Notes: generated by a model from the letters alone, not told the origin. A stretch of 64,000 nt of DNA from Parapedobacter sp. SGR-10 (GCF_011030405.1 NZ_JAAJTJ010000024.1:1-64000), one strand, 5' to 3'; numbered from the stretch's first letter, positions 10,211 to 19,721 are shown. Numbers and translations are program-made.

Positions 10211-11140
10211 TTATGGTTCCACCACCACTTTCACCTGCTTAACCACTTTTACCTCCCCTTCTGCATTGACATTGGAAGCCAAAAAAGTAGCAACATATGT
10301 TCCCGGAACATCGTACGTGTATTTAAACTCTGTAAGCTGAGGATCGGCATAGCTCTTGACGGGTTCTGCCAAATCGGGGCCTAAATCCTGATCCGTAAAC
10401 TCGATTTTCTTTGAAATAATCCAGTTATCGTATGCCGGATAGGGTGTACTGCCGCGCGGGAACCAGACAGAGGTACCCGAAGCGTTTGGTCCACCCGGGT
10501 TTCCGGGGGCTCCCAATACAACGGATGACCAACCTGCGGTCTGTGTAGTCACCAGATCTTGTCTCCCCAGTACACTATTAGCCGTAATCAGAAACCTGCC
10601 AAATGTCCATTGCGTCGGCGCTCCACCACCCGCAGTCTTGTTCCGAAATGCAAAATACAGTCCTTTTTTCTCAGCTGTAATGATATCAGATAAGTTAAAG
10701 GGCCCGTTTGGCACACCTTGTTCTCTCACAGGCCCTCTTTCGGGCAACGGGAATTCATCCGTGATATCTATCCATTCACCCGCATCCAGACTAGCCCTGA
10801 CATGATCAGCAGAAACATCCCCGTTAAATGCTGTAGAAACTAATATGGATATCTGTCCCTGCTCCGTTCCAAACCAGGCATCCGATGTAAAAGAAACCTG
10901 CGGATCATACAACTCTAAAGGCCTCCCCTCCCGATACTGGTACTCCTTGCCCATTTCTCCCGAATAAAAGGTAACGATATTGGCATGCCCCCTTAGATCA
11001 AAAGTAATTTCTTCTCCTGCCTTTACCTTCTCCTGCGCGAGGGAAGCTTCAAAATCCAATGAAGCGAGCTCCATGGTCTTGCTGCATGCACTGATGATAC
11101 CGATCAGTAGCAGTACATAGATATATTTTATCCTGTTCAT
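10211..11140 (-). CDS. DUF5017-like lipoprotein, probable surface glycan-binding protein
   Basis: 309 residues with a lipoprotein signal (IISAC lipobox). The N-terminal ~100 residues follow the PKD-like pattern of DUF5017 proteins: GEEITFDLRGHANIVTFYSGE, then YEYREGR-type and WFGTEQG segments. The C-terminus has a final YTYDVPGTYVATFLASN strand pair. Genes of this type follow susD in many Bacteroidota PULs and are thought to be surface glycan-binding proteins (positional analogues of SusE/SusF). It is a paralogue of the next gene upstream (11160-12140) and of the one in PUL B (52241-53218). Ligand unknown. Confidence 0.72.
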   Translation of the reverse strand: MNRIKYIYVLLLIGIISACSKTMELASLDFEASLAQEKVKAGEEITFDLRGHANIVTFYSGEMGKEYQYREGRPLELYDPQVSFTSDAWFGTEQGQISILVSTAFNGDVSADHVRASLDAGEWIDITDEFPLPERGPVREQGVPNGPFNLSDIITAEKKGLYFAFRNKTAGGGAPTQWTFGRFLITANSVLGRQDLVTTQTAGWSSVVLGAPGNPGGPNASGTSVWFPRGSTPYPAYDNWIISKKIEFTDQDLGPDLAEPVKSYADPQLTEFKYTYDVPGTYVATFLASNVNAEGEVKVVKQVKVVVEP

Positions 11141-11159
11141 AATTAAATAGTTTTAATGA

Positions 11160-12140
11160 TTAAGGAGTCACCGTCACTTTGAACTGGAAAACGTGTGCTG
11201 TCCTATCCTTATTGATTGTCGTGAATGCGACATTATATTCTCCTGGTACAGCATAAGTGTACTTGTATTCTTCTAAAGGGAGGTCAGTGACTCTTTTAAT
11301 GATAGTACCTTTATCCGGTCCTAGATTAACTTTCGCCTGAAACGCTTTCGTGACAGCCCAAGTATCCATTGCTTCAGTAGAAGGCGAGTTTCTTGCTAAA
11401 AACAGACTTGTAGGTGCAGCAGGTGGAGCTGGACTTGGCCGGGGCCCTCTTGTACCGTCCAGCTCTCCTCCCAGATATCCATCCACCACAACCTTCCAAT
11501 CCGCACCCGCAAATGTAGATATCTCCACAGACTCACCATTTACCCAGCCTGTAAACGACCATTTACCCGAAGGATTCGTGTTATTACTGGCATAAAAATA
11601 ATATTGCGTTGGTGTGTTACCTGTGGTAGATTGCGCTATATTATTTCTCACAGCCAAATAGTAAGGTTTGTCCTCTTCAATAAACTCCGAAATATCTATC
11701 GCTGGAGATGCATAATGAATAAGAGTTGCCCCTGTAGGCTTAGGTATATTAAACTTTGAGGTCATGTCTTTCCAATTAGCCGCCGTAATGCTTTCATAAC
11801 TGTAATCACCGTTAAAATCTTGTGATAGCAAAATCGACAGCGACTCTTGAGTTCCATAGTTAGAATTGGTGCGAATGCTCAATGTAGGACTTTCAACCGG
11901 CACTTCTCTTCCACCGGTATAACTATAATCCTTCCCAAATTCACCAGACCAAAAATACACCGTATCGGCATTGCCTTCCAACCGGAAATTAACCGGTTCA
12001 CCAAGCTCAACTTCCAATGCATCGGCAGTCACCTTAAACGGGGTAATCTTCAGTGTACCCGGAGACATCCTTTCATTCTCCTTTGTACAGGAAAACAATG
12101 CAATGCTTAATAAACCAATATAAAAGATCTTTGTTTTCAT
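11160..12140 (-). CDS. DUF5017-like lipoprotein, paralogue of its downstream neighbour
   Basis: 326 residues with a lipobox at IALFSC. It has the same architecture as the following gene: GEPVNFRLEGNADTVYFWSGE near the N-terminus, then the YSYTGGRE segment, and a closing YTYAVPGEYNVAFTTIN. The two genes are separated by only 19 bp, and the pair suggests a tandem duplication followed by divergence, perhaps giving two glycan specificities in one Sus complex. Residues ~240-255 are unusually proline/alanine rich. It lies 110 bp after susD, the gap holding a 7-bp-period repeat. Binding function is inferred from position and family. Confidence 0.72.
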   Translation of the reverse strand: MKTKIFYIGLLSIALFSCTKENERMSPGTLKITPFKVTADALEVELGEPVNFRLEGNADTVYFWSGEFGKDYSYTGGREVPVESPTLSIRTNSNYGTQESLSILLSQDFNGDYSYESITAANWKDMTSKFNIPKPTGATLIHYASPAIDISEFIEEDKPYYLAVRNNIAQSTTGNTPTQYYFYASNNTNPSGKWSFTGWVNGESVEISTFAGADWKVVVDGYLGGELDGTRGPRPSPAPPAAPTSLFLARNSPSTEAMDTWAVTKAFQAKVNLGPDKGTIIKRVTDLPLEEYKYTYAVPGEYNVAFTTINKDRTAHVFQFKVTVTP

Positions 12141-12159
12141 AACATTTTTTTTATTAGTG

Positions 12160-12232
12160 GAGAATTGAAAGTTGAAAGTGGAGAGTTGTTGTCAGTCAAC
12201 CCTTAAACTCTAAACTTTCAACCCTTAAATTT
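12160..12232. repeat. degenerate 7-bp-period repeat with dyad symmetry
   Basis: Between susD and the first DUF5017-like gene the sequence runs in heptamers of the type gTTGAAA/gTGGAGA. About 40 bp later the complementary strand pattern appears (aactttcaac at 12213-12222 against gttgaaagt at 12171), so the transcript could fold into a long imperfect hairpin. The location after susD would allow it to act as an attenuator or mRNA stabiliser, but this is only positional inference. A related heptameric tract is at 47412-47443. Confidence 0.5.
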
Positions 12233-12250
12233 CCAAATTAACCATTTGCC

Positions 12251-13810
12251 CTACCATTCCGGATTTTGTGTCAATAGGCGGTTCAAGGCCATCTCACGAA
12301 CCGGAATGGGGAACAATAAATGTTTTGGCTGCACATTCTGAAAGGCCCTCGAAGCATAGACGGGTGCATTACTGGTGGATATATCGATCTCCATGTCACT
12401 CATGACTTTTAGGAAATCTCCCCATCTGATCAAGTCGTACTTTCTCAAGCCTTCAAAACCAAGTTCTCTAGAACGTTCATCTTTTATCAAGGCCAGGAAG
12501 TCGTCATGATTCATTCCTGATACGTCCTGATCGGAACCCGGTGTAGTGGGAGGCAATCCAAAGGCCCTTCTTCTTACCTGATTAAAGGCTTCTTCAGCCT
12601 CCGGAGAAGGTGCGGCGTTGCTGGCCATGATGTCGGCTTCGGCAAACATGAGCAGCACATCCGAATACCTTAATAACGGGAAGTTTTGCGCACTCAGACT
12701 TGTGCTCTTGTCCAACTCGTATTCGCGTCTCCATTTGCCGATATCCCTCACATATATCTCAGTCGCTCCGTGATTGACCTTGCTCGTACCATTATATCTA
12801 TACGGAGCAATCGTCCAGTCCCGTCTCAGATCCCCGGTCTCAAAGAGCCTATAATATTTCTCTGTCGTCCGGATAATACCATACGAATGCCCCAACGTCG
12901 TATTGGTGGTCGCGATACCCAACCGGACGCCGACCCATCCGGCCTCTCTATACGTACCTGCTCCGGTACCCCAGAACTCTACTTCCCAGATACTTTCACC
13001 GATATCGTATTCATCTCTGGCATAGTTGATAAAGATCTGTTTATAATCCGGGTTTAGCGCATGCGAGGACTTCATGACCTCAGCAGCCCAGTACCTGGCA
13101 TCGTGATATTTGTCCACATCCATCAGCGGGTACCCCGCCATGTACAGGCATACTCTCGCCAACACTCCCTGTACGGCAGATTTACTGACCCGGCCCGAAT
13201 GGCCGATGGCCTGTATGGTACGGACTTTTCTTTCGGCTTCTTTCATTTCCTCAAAAATAAAGTCGTAAACCTCACGGGCAGGGGTTCTCGCGACATTGTT
13301 ACCGGTCGGCTCTTTGGTCGGATCCAACACCAGCGGTACATCTCCCCAATTGCTCACCAATATAAAATAATAAAAGGCACGCAGGAACTGCGCTTCTCCG
13401 ATAATCACATTACGGGAGCTTTCGCTCATGTCGGGTTTATGGGCACTGGCCAGGAGCAGATTGGCACGATGTATGCCCTGGTACAGCTTTTGCCAGGGTG
13501 TGCGTATACGGGTATGGGCGGATGTATAATCGTATACCTGCGGCCCGTCCCCCGTCGAACGGGCATAGTACCCTTCGTCTGCCTCCGTGCCCCAAAAACT
13601 GCTGATATTGTACGAATACAGATCTGTCGACCCCAACGGGTCATAGACACCGAGCAAAGCGGTATTCAGCTGCGCTTCCGTTTCATAGTATTCATCCGGG
13701 GTATAGAAGTCTTCCGATGTCGTTCCCAAAAACTTTTCACATCCCGTACCGAATAAACAAATGATTGAGGCAAAAATTCCGATGGCTATTTTGTTTTTCA
13801 ATATTTTCAT
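12251..13810 (-). CDS. susD: SusD/RagB family outer-membrane lipoprotein (PUL A)
   Basis: Surface lipoprotein that caps a SusC porin and binds the incoming glycan. I chose the ATG at 13810 (MKILKNKIAIGIF...), not the one 7 codons earlier, since it gives a standard lipoprotein signal with lipobox FGTGC. The chain has the classic order: FYTPDEYYETEAQL near the start, TPR-like helices with RAFYYFILVSNWGDVPL, ARVCLYMAGYPL, then FPLLRYSDVLLMFAEA, EAFNQVRRRA and DERSRELGFEGLRKYDLIRWGDF. Length 519 is normal for the family. It follows susC by 24 bp, the usual gene order. Unlike the PUL B SusD, the loop after VRRRAFG is short. Confidence 0.95.
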   Translation of the reverse strand: MKILKNKIAIGIFASIICLFGTGCEKFLGTTSEDFYTPDEYYETEAQLNTALLGVYDPLGSTDLYSYNISSFWGTEADEGYYARSTGDGPQVYDYTSAHTRIRTPWQKLYQGIHRANLLLASAHKPDMSESSRNVIIGEAQFLRAFYYFILVSNWGDVPLVLDPTKEPTGNNVARTPAREVYDFIFEEMKEAERKVRTIQAIGHSGRVSKSAVQGVLARVCLYMAGYPLMDVDKYHDARYWAAEVMKSSHALNPDYKQIFINYARDEYDIGESIWEVEFWGTGAGTYREAGWVGVRLGIATTNTTLGHSYGIIRTTEKYYRLFETGDLRRDWTIAPYRYNGTSKVNHGATEIYVRDIGKWRREYELDKSTSLSAQNFPLLRYSDVLLMFAEADIMASNAAPSPEAEEAFNQVRRRAFGLPPTTPGSDQDVSGMNHDDFLALIKDERSRELGFEGLRKYDLIRWGDFLKVMSDMEIDISTSNAPVYASRAFQNVQPKHLLFPIPVREMALNRLLTQNPEW

Positions 13811-13834
13811 CTTCCTAAAATAATAGTCCATAAA

Positions 13835-16800
13835 TTAAAATGTAGTAGTCAGCCTAAAGGTCACTGTCCGTGCATGTGGATAGGCCGAATAATCAAATCC
13901 CGGCGTCAAGGCTGTACTTCTTATGGCCACCTCCGGATCCATGCCCGAATAATTCGTCCATGTAACCACATTCTGTAAGTTGGCCGAAAGGCTCAGCGTA
14001 TTTAGTCCTATCTTGTTCACATATGTCGGCGGTACAGCATACGACAGGCTCAACGTTTTCAACCGTAGATAAGAAGCATCTTCCAGTACCCTCGAATTGT
14101 ACACTCCATAATGCGACTGCCCGTTGTTGAGAGGGATCAGACTCTCCTGGTTATCAAAGCTCCACCGGTTTACATAACTTGCAAATTGATTCAGATGAGA
14201 CCGGTTGCCCACATTCTCCTCCAGCATATGCCTGTTTGCGTTGTACACCTGCTGTCCATACGACCATTGGAAGAATACGTGTAGCCTGAATCGCTTATAT
14301 GTGAAATTATTCGCAAATCCACCCATATGCTTCGGTACACCGTCCCCAAGGATGGTTGCATCTTTCGAGTCTATGGTACCGTCACCGTTCAGGTCCTTGA
14401 ATTTGATATTGCCCGGTCTGATGGTCGACCTGGTCGCCCCGTTGGAAGGCACATTGGCTTTCAGCACATAGTTTCCTCCGACCTCGTCAAAATCATTGAG
14501 CGTATATACGCCATCCCATATATAGCCATAAAACATAGCGATAGGCCGCCCGATCTCGGTGATATACAGCGGTACCCCATTGTACCCGCTATCCCATATC
14601 ATCGGCGTCAGCATATTCTCTTCCCCTTCGGTGAGAGCCAGTACTTTGTTGTTGTTAAAGCTTATGTTGAAGTTGCTCGTCCACCGAAAGTCTTTTTTTC
14701 TAACATTCGTCGTCGTCAATGTAAACTCTAATCCTTGGTTTTGTACTTTTCCGATATTTTTGAAAGACGTAGCAAATCCTGTCGTGTAAGGGATATTGGC
14801 ATTCAGCAGCAGGTCATAGGTCGTTTTTCGGTACGCATCGACATTCAGTTCAAGCTTACCTTTGAAAAGAGAAAGATCATATCCTAGATTCAGCTGTGAC
14901 GTATTTTCCCATTTCAGTTGTGAATTTCCCAAACGATTGGGCACCATACTTCTCTCCGGCGTTATCCCACCGAAAGAATATCCATCGGCAACCGGCATAT
15001 TCATCGAACTCAGATAGCTGAAATCACCTACCCTGTTATTTCCGGTCACACCGTAAGATATACGCAACTTGGCATCATGGACAAAACTAATGTTCTTCAA
15101 AAAGGGTTCCCTGCTCATTCTCCAGGCGAATGCACCCGAGGGGAAATAACTCCATCGGTTATGGCGTGCGAACTTAGAAGAACCATCCGCCCGAAAGCTG
15201 GCTGTCAATAAATACTTGGATCTATAATCATATTCTGCACGGGAAAGAAATGAAGCAAGAGTAGATGAGCTTTCCTCCGCATAGGTAGTGCCGGGAGTCC
15301 CTTCCTCCAGGCCGCTCAGTCCAAAATCTTCATTGGGAATCAGTACGGATTGATAGCCATACCTGTTATAATTGTAAGCCTGCATGGTAAATCCGCCCAA
15401 TAAAGTCAACTTATGCACACGGTTAAAAGTATTTTTATACGTCAGTGTATTTTCATTGACCCAGCTGGAGCGTTCACTATTAATGACAGAACCATTGACA
15501 CCGTTGACATTGTTCGGTCTTGGCGCACCCCGTCTTGTCAGTGAATTGTGAAAATCCTGGTTGATATAATTGCGGAGCGTCGCGCCTCCCCTTACATTTA
15601 AGGAGAATTTTTTATTAATGTTATACACCAGGTTCAGATTGGGCGAAAACAGTCGGACCCTTCTACTTACGATCTCATGCTGTGTAGAAATAACAGGGTT
15701 CACCCGGAAATCAAAAGTTCTCTCATCTGTTTCCTCCGGGTCGTACACGTCCGGATCAAAAAGATCATCTTCCAGCTCAAGGCCGATCGAACCCGTGATC
15801 GGACGATATCCCCAAGCACTGAACATCAAGTAGTTGGAGGATTGAGAGGCATTCACTGCCGGAGACGGGCCATTCACCACGCCGTCGCTATAGCTCAGGT
15901 TCAAAGAGGCAGACACTTTTTTACTTAGTTTTTGGTCCACGACAAGCCTTCCCTGGATCCGGTCAAAAGCAGAGCTTATGATCACACCATCCTGGTTATA
16001 CAAAGAAGTGGAAAAAGCATATTTAGTGGACTCGTTTCCGCCCCTCACCGATAAGATATGGTTCATCGTCGACCCTCTTCTGAACAAGCGGTCCTGCCAA
16101 TTATAACCTGCTACTCCCTGATAGGACTCCAGTGTCCTTCCGTTGGTCAGATACGACTGTGCCGCCGCAGCCGCATTGCGCTCCATTTGATATTTTACAA
16201 ATTCATACGGACTCATCACTTCCATCTTTTTCAATACATTCTGCACTCCAAGCTGACCGCTATAGGTAATCTTTGGTGCGGAAACCATTCCTTTCTTGGT
16301 CTCGATGACAATCACACCATTGGCACCACGGGCACCATAAATAGCGGTAGCTGAAGCATCTTTCAGCACCGTGATGGATTCAATATCGTCCGATGAAATT
16401 CCTGCAGCCTCAAAGTCTTCCATCGGAAAACCATCGACCACATATAGCGGATCGTTACTTTGCGTAATAGAATTTTGCCCCCTAATGACGATTTTCATCG
16501 CAGAGCCGGGTTGGCCTTCGTCAGCACTGACCTGCACACCGGCAATCCTTCCGGCCAGCGCTTCATCAAATGACGCTACCGGGGCCTCCAGGAGATCTTC
16601 CATATTTACCGTACCGACAGAACCGGTAAGATCTTTTTTCAATGTGGTGCCATACCCCATGACGACAACCTGTTCCAGATTTTGGATGGTCGACATCAAG
16701 GTAACATTGATGGCTGTCTGGCTACCGACCTTGATCTCTTGCAGCTCATAACCTACGTAGGAGAACACCAATACCGCGTTTTCTCCCGGTACACTGATCC

Positions 16801-17161
16801 GATAATCCCCACGCGAATCAGTCGTTACCCTACGGTTCACCCCTTTGACATAGACGACAGCCCCCGACAAGGGTTCTCCCTTCTCGTTCATGACCTTTCC
16901 CGTGACACTGATGTTCTGGACATCGATTCCGGGAGGTCTCTCCTTGATCACCAAGAAGGCATCGCTATTGTTTAGTGACAGATCTGTTCCGGAAGAATAC
17001 TCCACAGCACCGACCTGTAATGTCCCTGCCATCAGAAACACTAGACTAAGCTTCACCCCTCCATATAAATATCTGTTACTAAATGCATTACGCATGTAAC
17101 ACGATAATTCATTACAAAATTTCATACACTTGAATAATTTAGGCATAAGTTTTAGATTCAT
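13835..17161 (-). CDS. susC: SusC/RagA TonB-linked outer-membrane transporter (PUL A)
   Basis: About 1108 residues from the ATG at 17161; a start 13 codons further up is possible but less likely. After an unusually long N-terminal region and signal, residues ~85-165 form a carboxypeptidase-like regulatory domain (ISVTGKVMNEKGEPLSGAVVYVKG as a shortened guide). Then come the SusC hallmark VVVMGYGTTLKKDLTGSVG and the plug domain with VLKDASATAIYGARGANGVIVIETKKG. The rest is a 22-strand barrel ending in an aromatic residue (FRLTTTF). It imports oligosaccharides across the outer membrane using TonB energy, paired with the SusD just downstream. No operator lies directly in front; it is 218 bp after the LTxxQ gene and may be read from that gene's promoter. 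Confidence 0.95.
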   Translation of the reverse strand: MNLKLMPKLFKCMKFCNELSCYMRNAFSNRYLYGGVKLSLVFLMAGTLQVGAVEYSSGTDLSLNNSDAFLVIKERPPGIDVQNISVTGKVMNEKGEPLSGAVVYVKGVNRRVTTDSRGDYRISVPGENAVLVFSYVGYELQEIKVGSQTAINVTLMSTIQNLEQVVVMGYGTTLKKDLTGSVGTVNMEDLLEAPVASFDEALAGRIAGVQVSADEGQPGSAMKIVIRGQNSITQSNDPLYVVDGFPMEDFEAAGISSDDIESITVLKDASATAIYGARGANGVIVIETKKGMVSAPKITYSGQLGVQNVLKKMEVMSPYEFVKYQMERNAAAAAQSYLTNGRTLESYQGVAGYNWQDRLFRRGSTMNHILSVRGGNESTKYAFSTSLYNQDGVIISSAFDRIQGRLVVDQKLSKKVSASLNLSYSDGVVNGPSPAVNASQSSNYLMFSAWGYRPITGSIGLELEDDLFDPDVYDPEETDERTFDFRVNPVISTQHEIVSRRVRLFSPNLNLVYNINKKFSLNVRGGATLRNYINQDFHNSLTRRGAPRPNNVNGVNGSVINSERSSWVNENTLTYKNTFNRVHKLTLLGGFTMQAYNYNRYGYQSVLIPNEDFGLSGLEEGTPGTTYAEESSSTLASFLSRAEYDYRSKYLLTASFRADGSSKFARHNRWSYFPSGAFAWRMSREPFLKNISFVHDAKLRISYGVTGNNRVGDFSYLSSMNMPVADGYSFGGITPERSMVPNRLGNSQLKWENTSQLNLGYDLSLFKGKLELNVDAYRKTTYDLLLNANIPYTTGFATSFKNIGKVQNQGLEFTLTTTNVRKKDFRWTSNFNISFNNNKVLALTEGEENMLTPMIWDSGYNGVPLYITEIGRPIAMFYGYIWDGVYTLNDFDEVGGNYVLKANVPSNGATRSTIRPGNIKFKDLNGDGTIDSKDATILGDGVPKHMGGFANNFTYKRFRLHVFFQWSYGQQVYNANRHMLEENVGNRSHLNQFASYVNRWSFDNQESLIPLNNGQSHYGVYNSRVLEDASYLRLKTLSLSYAVPPTYVNKIGLNTLSLSANLQNVVTWTNYSGMDPEVAIRSTALTPGFDYSAYPHARTVTFRLTTTF

Positions 17162-17240
17162 AATGTGAAAAACATAACTTGTGGGTTTTTCGAAAAACAT
17201 TGTTGGTCATTTTTCCTGTCTGCGAATGCATTGGCATCAA

Positions 17241-17360
17241 GTTAAGCGTTTTCTTGTCATCCTGAGGCCTGGCCGAAGGATCTTCTAACTGTATAATTTT
17301 TAGATCCTTCTATTCCCGAACGTATTCGGGACAGGCTGTTAGGATGACAAAAAGAACAGT
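17241..17360. repeat. intergenic palindromic repeat element, copy 1
   Basis: An intergenic element with inward-facing ends gtcatcctgagg and ggatgacaaaaa, an internal ggatct/agatcc dyad (about 17278-17307) and a perfect small hairpin cccgaa-cgta-ttcggg at 17315-17330. Its outer flank gttaagcgttttcttgtcat and the segment tcccgaa...gacaggctgt recur in a diverged, longer copy at 27802-28036 in the opposite orientation. Such GTCATCCTGA-type repeats are familiar between genes in Sphingobacteria and Flavobacteria. It separates the LTxxQ gene from susC. Confidence 0.65.
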
Positions 17361-17379
17361 TATCCCTCTCTCAGGTCTT

Positions 17380-17733
17380 TTACAGACCATTCTGTGCATT
17401 CTCCTTCTTTGCAGCCTCTCTCATTTCGGTCAGCTTTCCCCACTGCTCCTCGGTCAAAACCTTCTTGAATTCCGCCTCCCTATTCTTGTAGATGGCAGCT
17501 CTTTTGGTTTTTTGCTCACGTTCGGAAAGCGAAGTATCTTCTTTCAGTGCTTTGAGGTCACGAGCCGATTGTTTGGCCAATGCCATGACCTTTTTTTGTT
17601 GTTGCTGATCAAGACCCAACAGATTCATCGTCTCTTGCCTGTGTAGAATGACAACTTTCTTTTCCTGTGCGCTCAACTCGGCAACCATCCCAAACATAAG
17701 CAACAGTCCTACTAAAATAAATGATCTTTTCAT
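17380..17733 (-). CDS. small secreted LTxxQ/Spy-like protein
   Basis: 117 residues from the ATG at 17733, which begins a clear signal peptide (MKRSFILVGLLLMFG..., cleaved near LSAQ); the open frame extends 28 codons further up but that part does not look like a leader. The mature part is highly charged, helical, and has the LTxxQ-type pattern of Spy/CpxP-like periplasmic proteins (VLTEEQWGKL, QQQQKKVMALAKQS). Residues ~22-105 match the N-terminal domain of the giant lyase (1770-5816) strongly (HR..TMN.LGL..QQQ). It has two operators in its long upstream region and is the first gene before susC. A chaperone-like role for exported PUL proteins is possible but unproven. Confidence 0.78.
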   Translation of the reverse strand: MKRSFILVGLLLMFGMVAELSAQEKKVVILHRQETMNLLGLDQQQQKKVMALAKQSARDLKALKEDTSLSEREQKTKRAAIYKNREAEFKKVLTEEQWGKLTEMREAAKKENAQNGL

Positions 17734-17897
17734 GATTAATTGATTTATGGCACAATACTGAAAAACGGTCGCCAAACCACCCAAACCACCGGTATCGGCT
17801 CTATTCCACAATGTCACAGACGCCTCTCCACTATTAATGCCTTGTTCTACGTTATGGTTTTAAATTTATATTTTCTTCTTTTATAAGTTTTCTGTTT

Positions 17898-17911
17898 TGT
17901 TTACGTTACCG
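17898..17911. promoter_or_regulatory. LacI-type operator, upstream of LTxxQ/susC block (proximal)
   Basis: Sequence TGTTTACGTTACCG, two mismatches from the window consensus CGTTTACGTTAACG, a near-palindrome with central CG. It lies 164 bp upstream of the LTxxQ start and is identical to the site at 58458-58471 upstream of the other susC. The binding protein is not encoded in the window. Confidence 0.7.
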
Positions 17912-17998
17912 TAATTATATTATATACTTTGGTAAAGCAATTTTAAACGAATTTTCTCAAGCAAAAGCCACTGATCATCATAACTCGGCACCCGTTAA

Positions 17999-18012
17999 CG
18001 TTTACGTTAACG
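17999..18012. promoter_or_regulatory. LacI-type operator, upstream of LTxxQ/susC block (distal, compound)
   Basis: Perfect match to CGTTTACGTTAACG. The 6 bp before it (from 17993) extend the site to a 20-bp compound in which an overlapping second near-palindrome (17993-18006) shares bases with the first. It is 101 bp from the proximal site. The remainder of the 533-bp gap 17734-18266 is AT-rich and holds a stem-loop near the far end; I see no gene in it. Confidence 0.72.
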
Positions 18013-18196
18013 CTCTACTAAAGTAAAAACTTATTTTAATATATCAAAATAAAAATGACGTGAGATAAACAAATTTTATTTTTCTGGATCACCCCTTGTA
18101 AGTAGTGTATGTAACACATTCCCAATTTCGGCAATCTGTTAATTACAAAACACTGATACTTAAAGATAAACCAAATATCAGTTCAATATAAGGGGG

Positions 18197-18249
18197 ATAG
18201 GGCCATCGCCTGATCGTATCTACAAATTACAGCTAAGCGATGACCCTAT
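18197..18249 (-). terminator. stem-loop after the repeat/LamG-like lipoprotein gene
   Basis: Two 13-bp arms (atagggccatcgc at 18197-18209 and gcgatgaccctat at 18237-18249) pair with a single mismatch around a 27-base loop, starting 17 bp after the lipoprotein stop codon. This may end or protect its transcript. There is no clear U-tract after it on the minus strand, so a classic intrinsic terminator is not assured. Confidence 0.45.
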
Positions 18250-18266
18250 TATTTTATTAATTCTGT

Positions 18267-19685
18267 TTATTGGGCTGTAATTTTTAACTCACCAAGGTCA
18301 GTATATTTCGTAGAGAGATCGGAAGTACCCTGATTTCTAAAGCGTATGTACTGTAAGGCTTTATTATTCTCTATAGTAGGGTATCCGTCAGCATCTCCGA
18401 CTTGACTTCCGTTTATATAAACTTTGTATCGATTTTCAGTGGATGAATGGGCTACTATTTCAACACGGAAAGTCACCCATTGGTCGTAAAGATCAAAATT
18501 CTGTGTAACGATGTAAGAATTGGCGTTTCCGTCTTGTGGATAGCCTCGAAGAATAGTATTACCGCTAGAAGTGGAGAGAATCAGGCGCATTACGGCATCG
18601 CCAGCACCAGTAGTTGCACCATAGCCCGTCACAAGGAAATTGCTTACTTCGTCTACTCTCACTTTCCATTCTACGACAGCATGGTCAGTTGAAGGGAAAG
18701 TCGGGGTAGTCAAAACATCAGCTCCGTTTCTTATCTCCAAATATTGATTACTGTCTTCAGCCTTTATCGTATAGACGGTACGGTATGTGCCGGAGTTGCT
18801 TATCACCCATGGAGCAAGAGCAGTTCCGGTCTTCGTTCCGGTTGCGTATGAAGCAAAGTTTTCAAAAAAGACCGGCCCTGCCGTGAAGTTAATGGTCTGT
18901 ATCTCGCTTGCCAATGCAGAAGCAGTCGCTTTGACACGTATCTGTACAACTACGCTCCCGCTGAGATCGGGCGCGGTTGTTCCCACCGTCCATTCGCCTG
19001 CATCGATCTTGTACTCGTGGATTTCGGTAAGGCCGGTGATAGTATTGGTATCATCGTCCCCCACTAAGGTCGGAGCTGCTGCTACCGGCTCTATCGTAGC
19101 GACCAGGAGCACGTTGCTGTGGTCTTCCGCTTCGCGGACATACACATGGCCGGCCACAAACTCAACGGCTGTCTGGTCTGCGCTCGCCCGTGTCCAGTCG
19201 CCATCCGTTCCATTGGTCGAATTCAGACTGTATTCAAGGTGGGTCGTGGTCTGTAGTAATTGTCCTTCGGCAACATCTATGCCTACGGCCTCAAGGTCAA
19301 TGATGATAATCATCCCCGGACCGATGGTCTTGACCAAACGTACATTGGAAGGGTTGGCTGCCTCACGAACATATATCCTACCCTCGGCCAAGGTGACAGT
19401 CGTACTGCCATCGCTCGCAGCTGTCCAGGTACCATTCGTGCCATTGGTCGAATTCAAGCTGTACTCCATTTCAGCAGTCGTTCCGGTAAGTAAGCCATAC
19501 CTCAGGTCTACATCCACCTGACGAAGATCAAAATGTGCTGGCTTTGTGTCGTCTATCGTGGGGTCATCCTTGGAGCACCCAGCCAAACCAGCTAAAAAGG
19601 AAACGGCCATAACAATGGATAACAATTTTGGAAATACAAGCAGAAGACCTTGCCTTCCTACCTTGGTTTTGTGATTTTGATCCAT
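18267..19685 (-). CDS. lipoprotein with tandem repeats and C-terminal LamG-like domain
   Basis: 472 residues. Lipobox LAGLAGC near residue 37. Residues ~50-120 and ~122-200 are two clear copies of a ~70-residue repeat (MEYSLNSTNGTNGTW...IYVREAANPSNVRLV and LEYSLNSTNGTDGDW...VYVREAEDHSNVLLV). Residues ~200-270 form a third, diverged copy with EYKIDAGEW and VVVQIRVKATA. From ~275 a concanavalin/LamG-like jelly roll begins (FFENFASYATG ... WVTFRVEIVAH ... KVYINGSQVGD), as seen in carbohydrate-binding or lyase-like modules. It stands alone between two operator pairs, so it is likely a strongly induced surface glycan-binding or adhesive protein. No enzymatic residue could be assigned. Confidence 0.72.
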   Translation of the reverse strand: MDQNHKTKVGRQGLLLVFPKLLSIVMAVSFLAGLAGCSKDDPTIDDTKPAHFDLRQVDVDLRYGLLTGTTAEMEYSLNSTNGTNGTWTAASDGSTTVTLAEGRIYVREAANPSNVRLVKTIGPGMIIIIDLEAVGIDVAEGQLLQTTTHLEYSLNSTNGTDGDWTRASADQTAVEFVAGHVYVREAEDHSNVLLVATIEPVAAAPTLVGDDDTNTITGLTEIHEYKIDAGEWTVGTTAPDLSGSVVVQIRVKATASALASEIQTINFTAGPVFFENFASYATGTKTGTALAPWVISNSGTYRTVYTIKAEDSNQYLEIRNGADVLTTPTFPSTDHAVVEWKVRVDEVSNFLVTGYGATTGAGDAVMRLILSTSSGNTILRGYPQDGNANSYIVTQNFDLYDQWVTFRVEIVAHSSTENRYKVYINGSQVGDADGYPTIENNKALQYIRFRNQGTSDLSTKYTDLGELKITAQ

Positions 19686-19721
19686 AATATTTGTTTTTAA
19701 AGGTTAGTTTAATCTATTTTA

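Noticed and set aside
17734..17817. N-terminal extension of the LTxxQ gene
   Set aside because: The added 28 residues are not leader-like, while the ATG at 17733 begins a standard signal peptide.
17844..17857. ACGTTA core in TTCTACGTTATGG upstream of the LTxxQ gene
   Set aside because: About five mismatches from the consensus outside the core, with no dyad symmetry.
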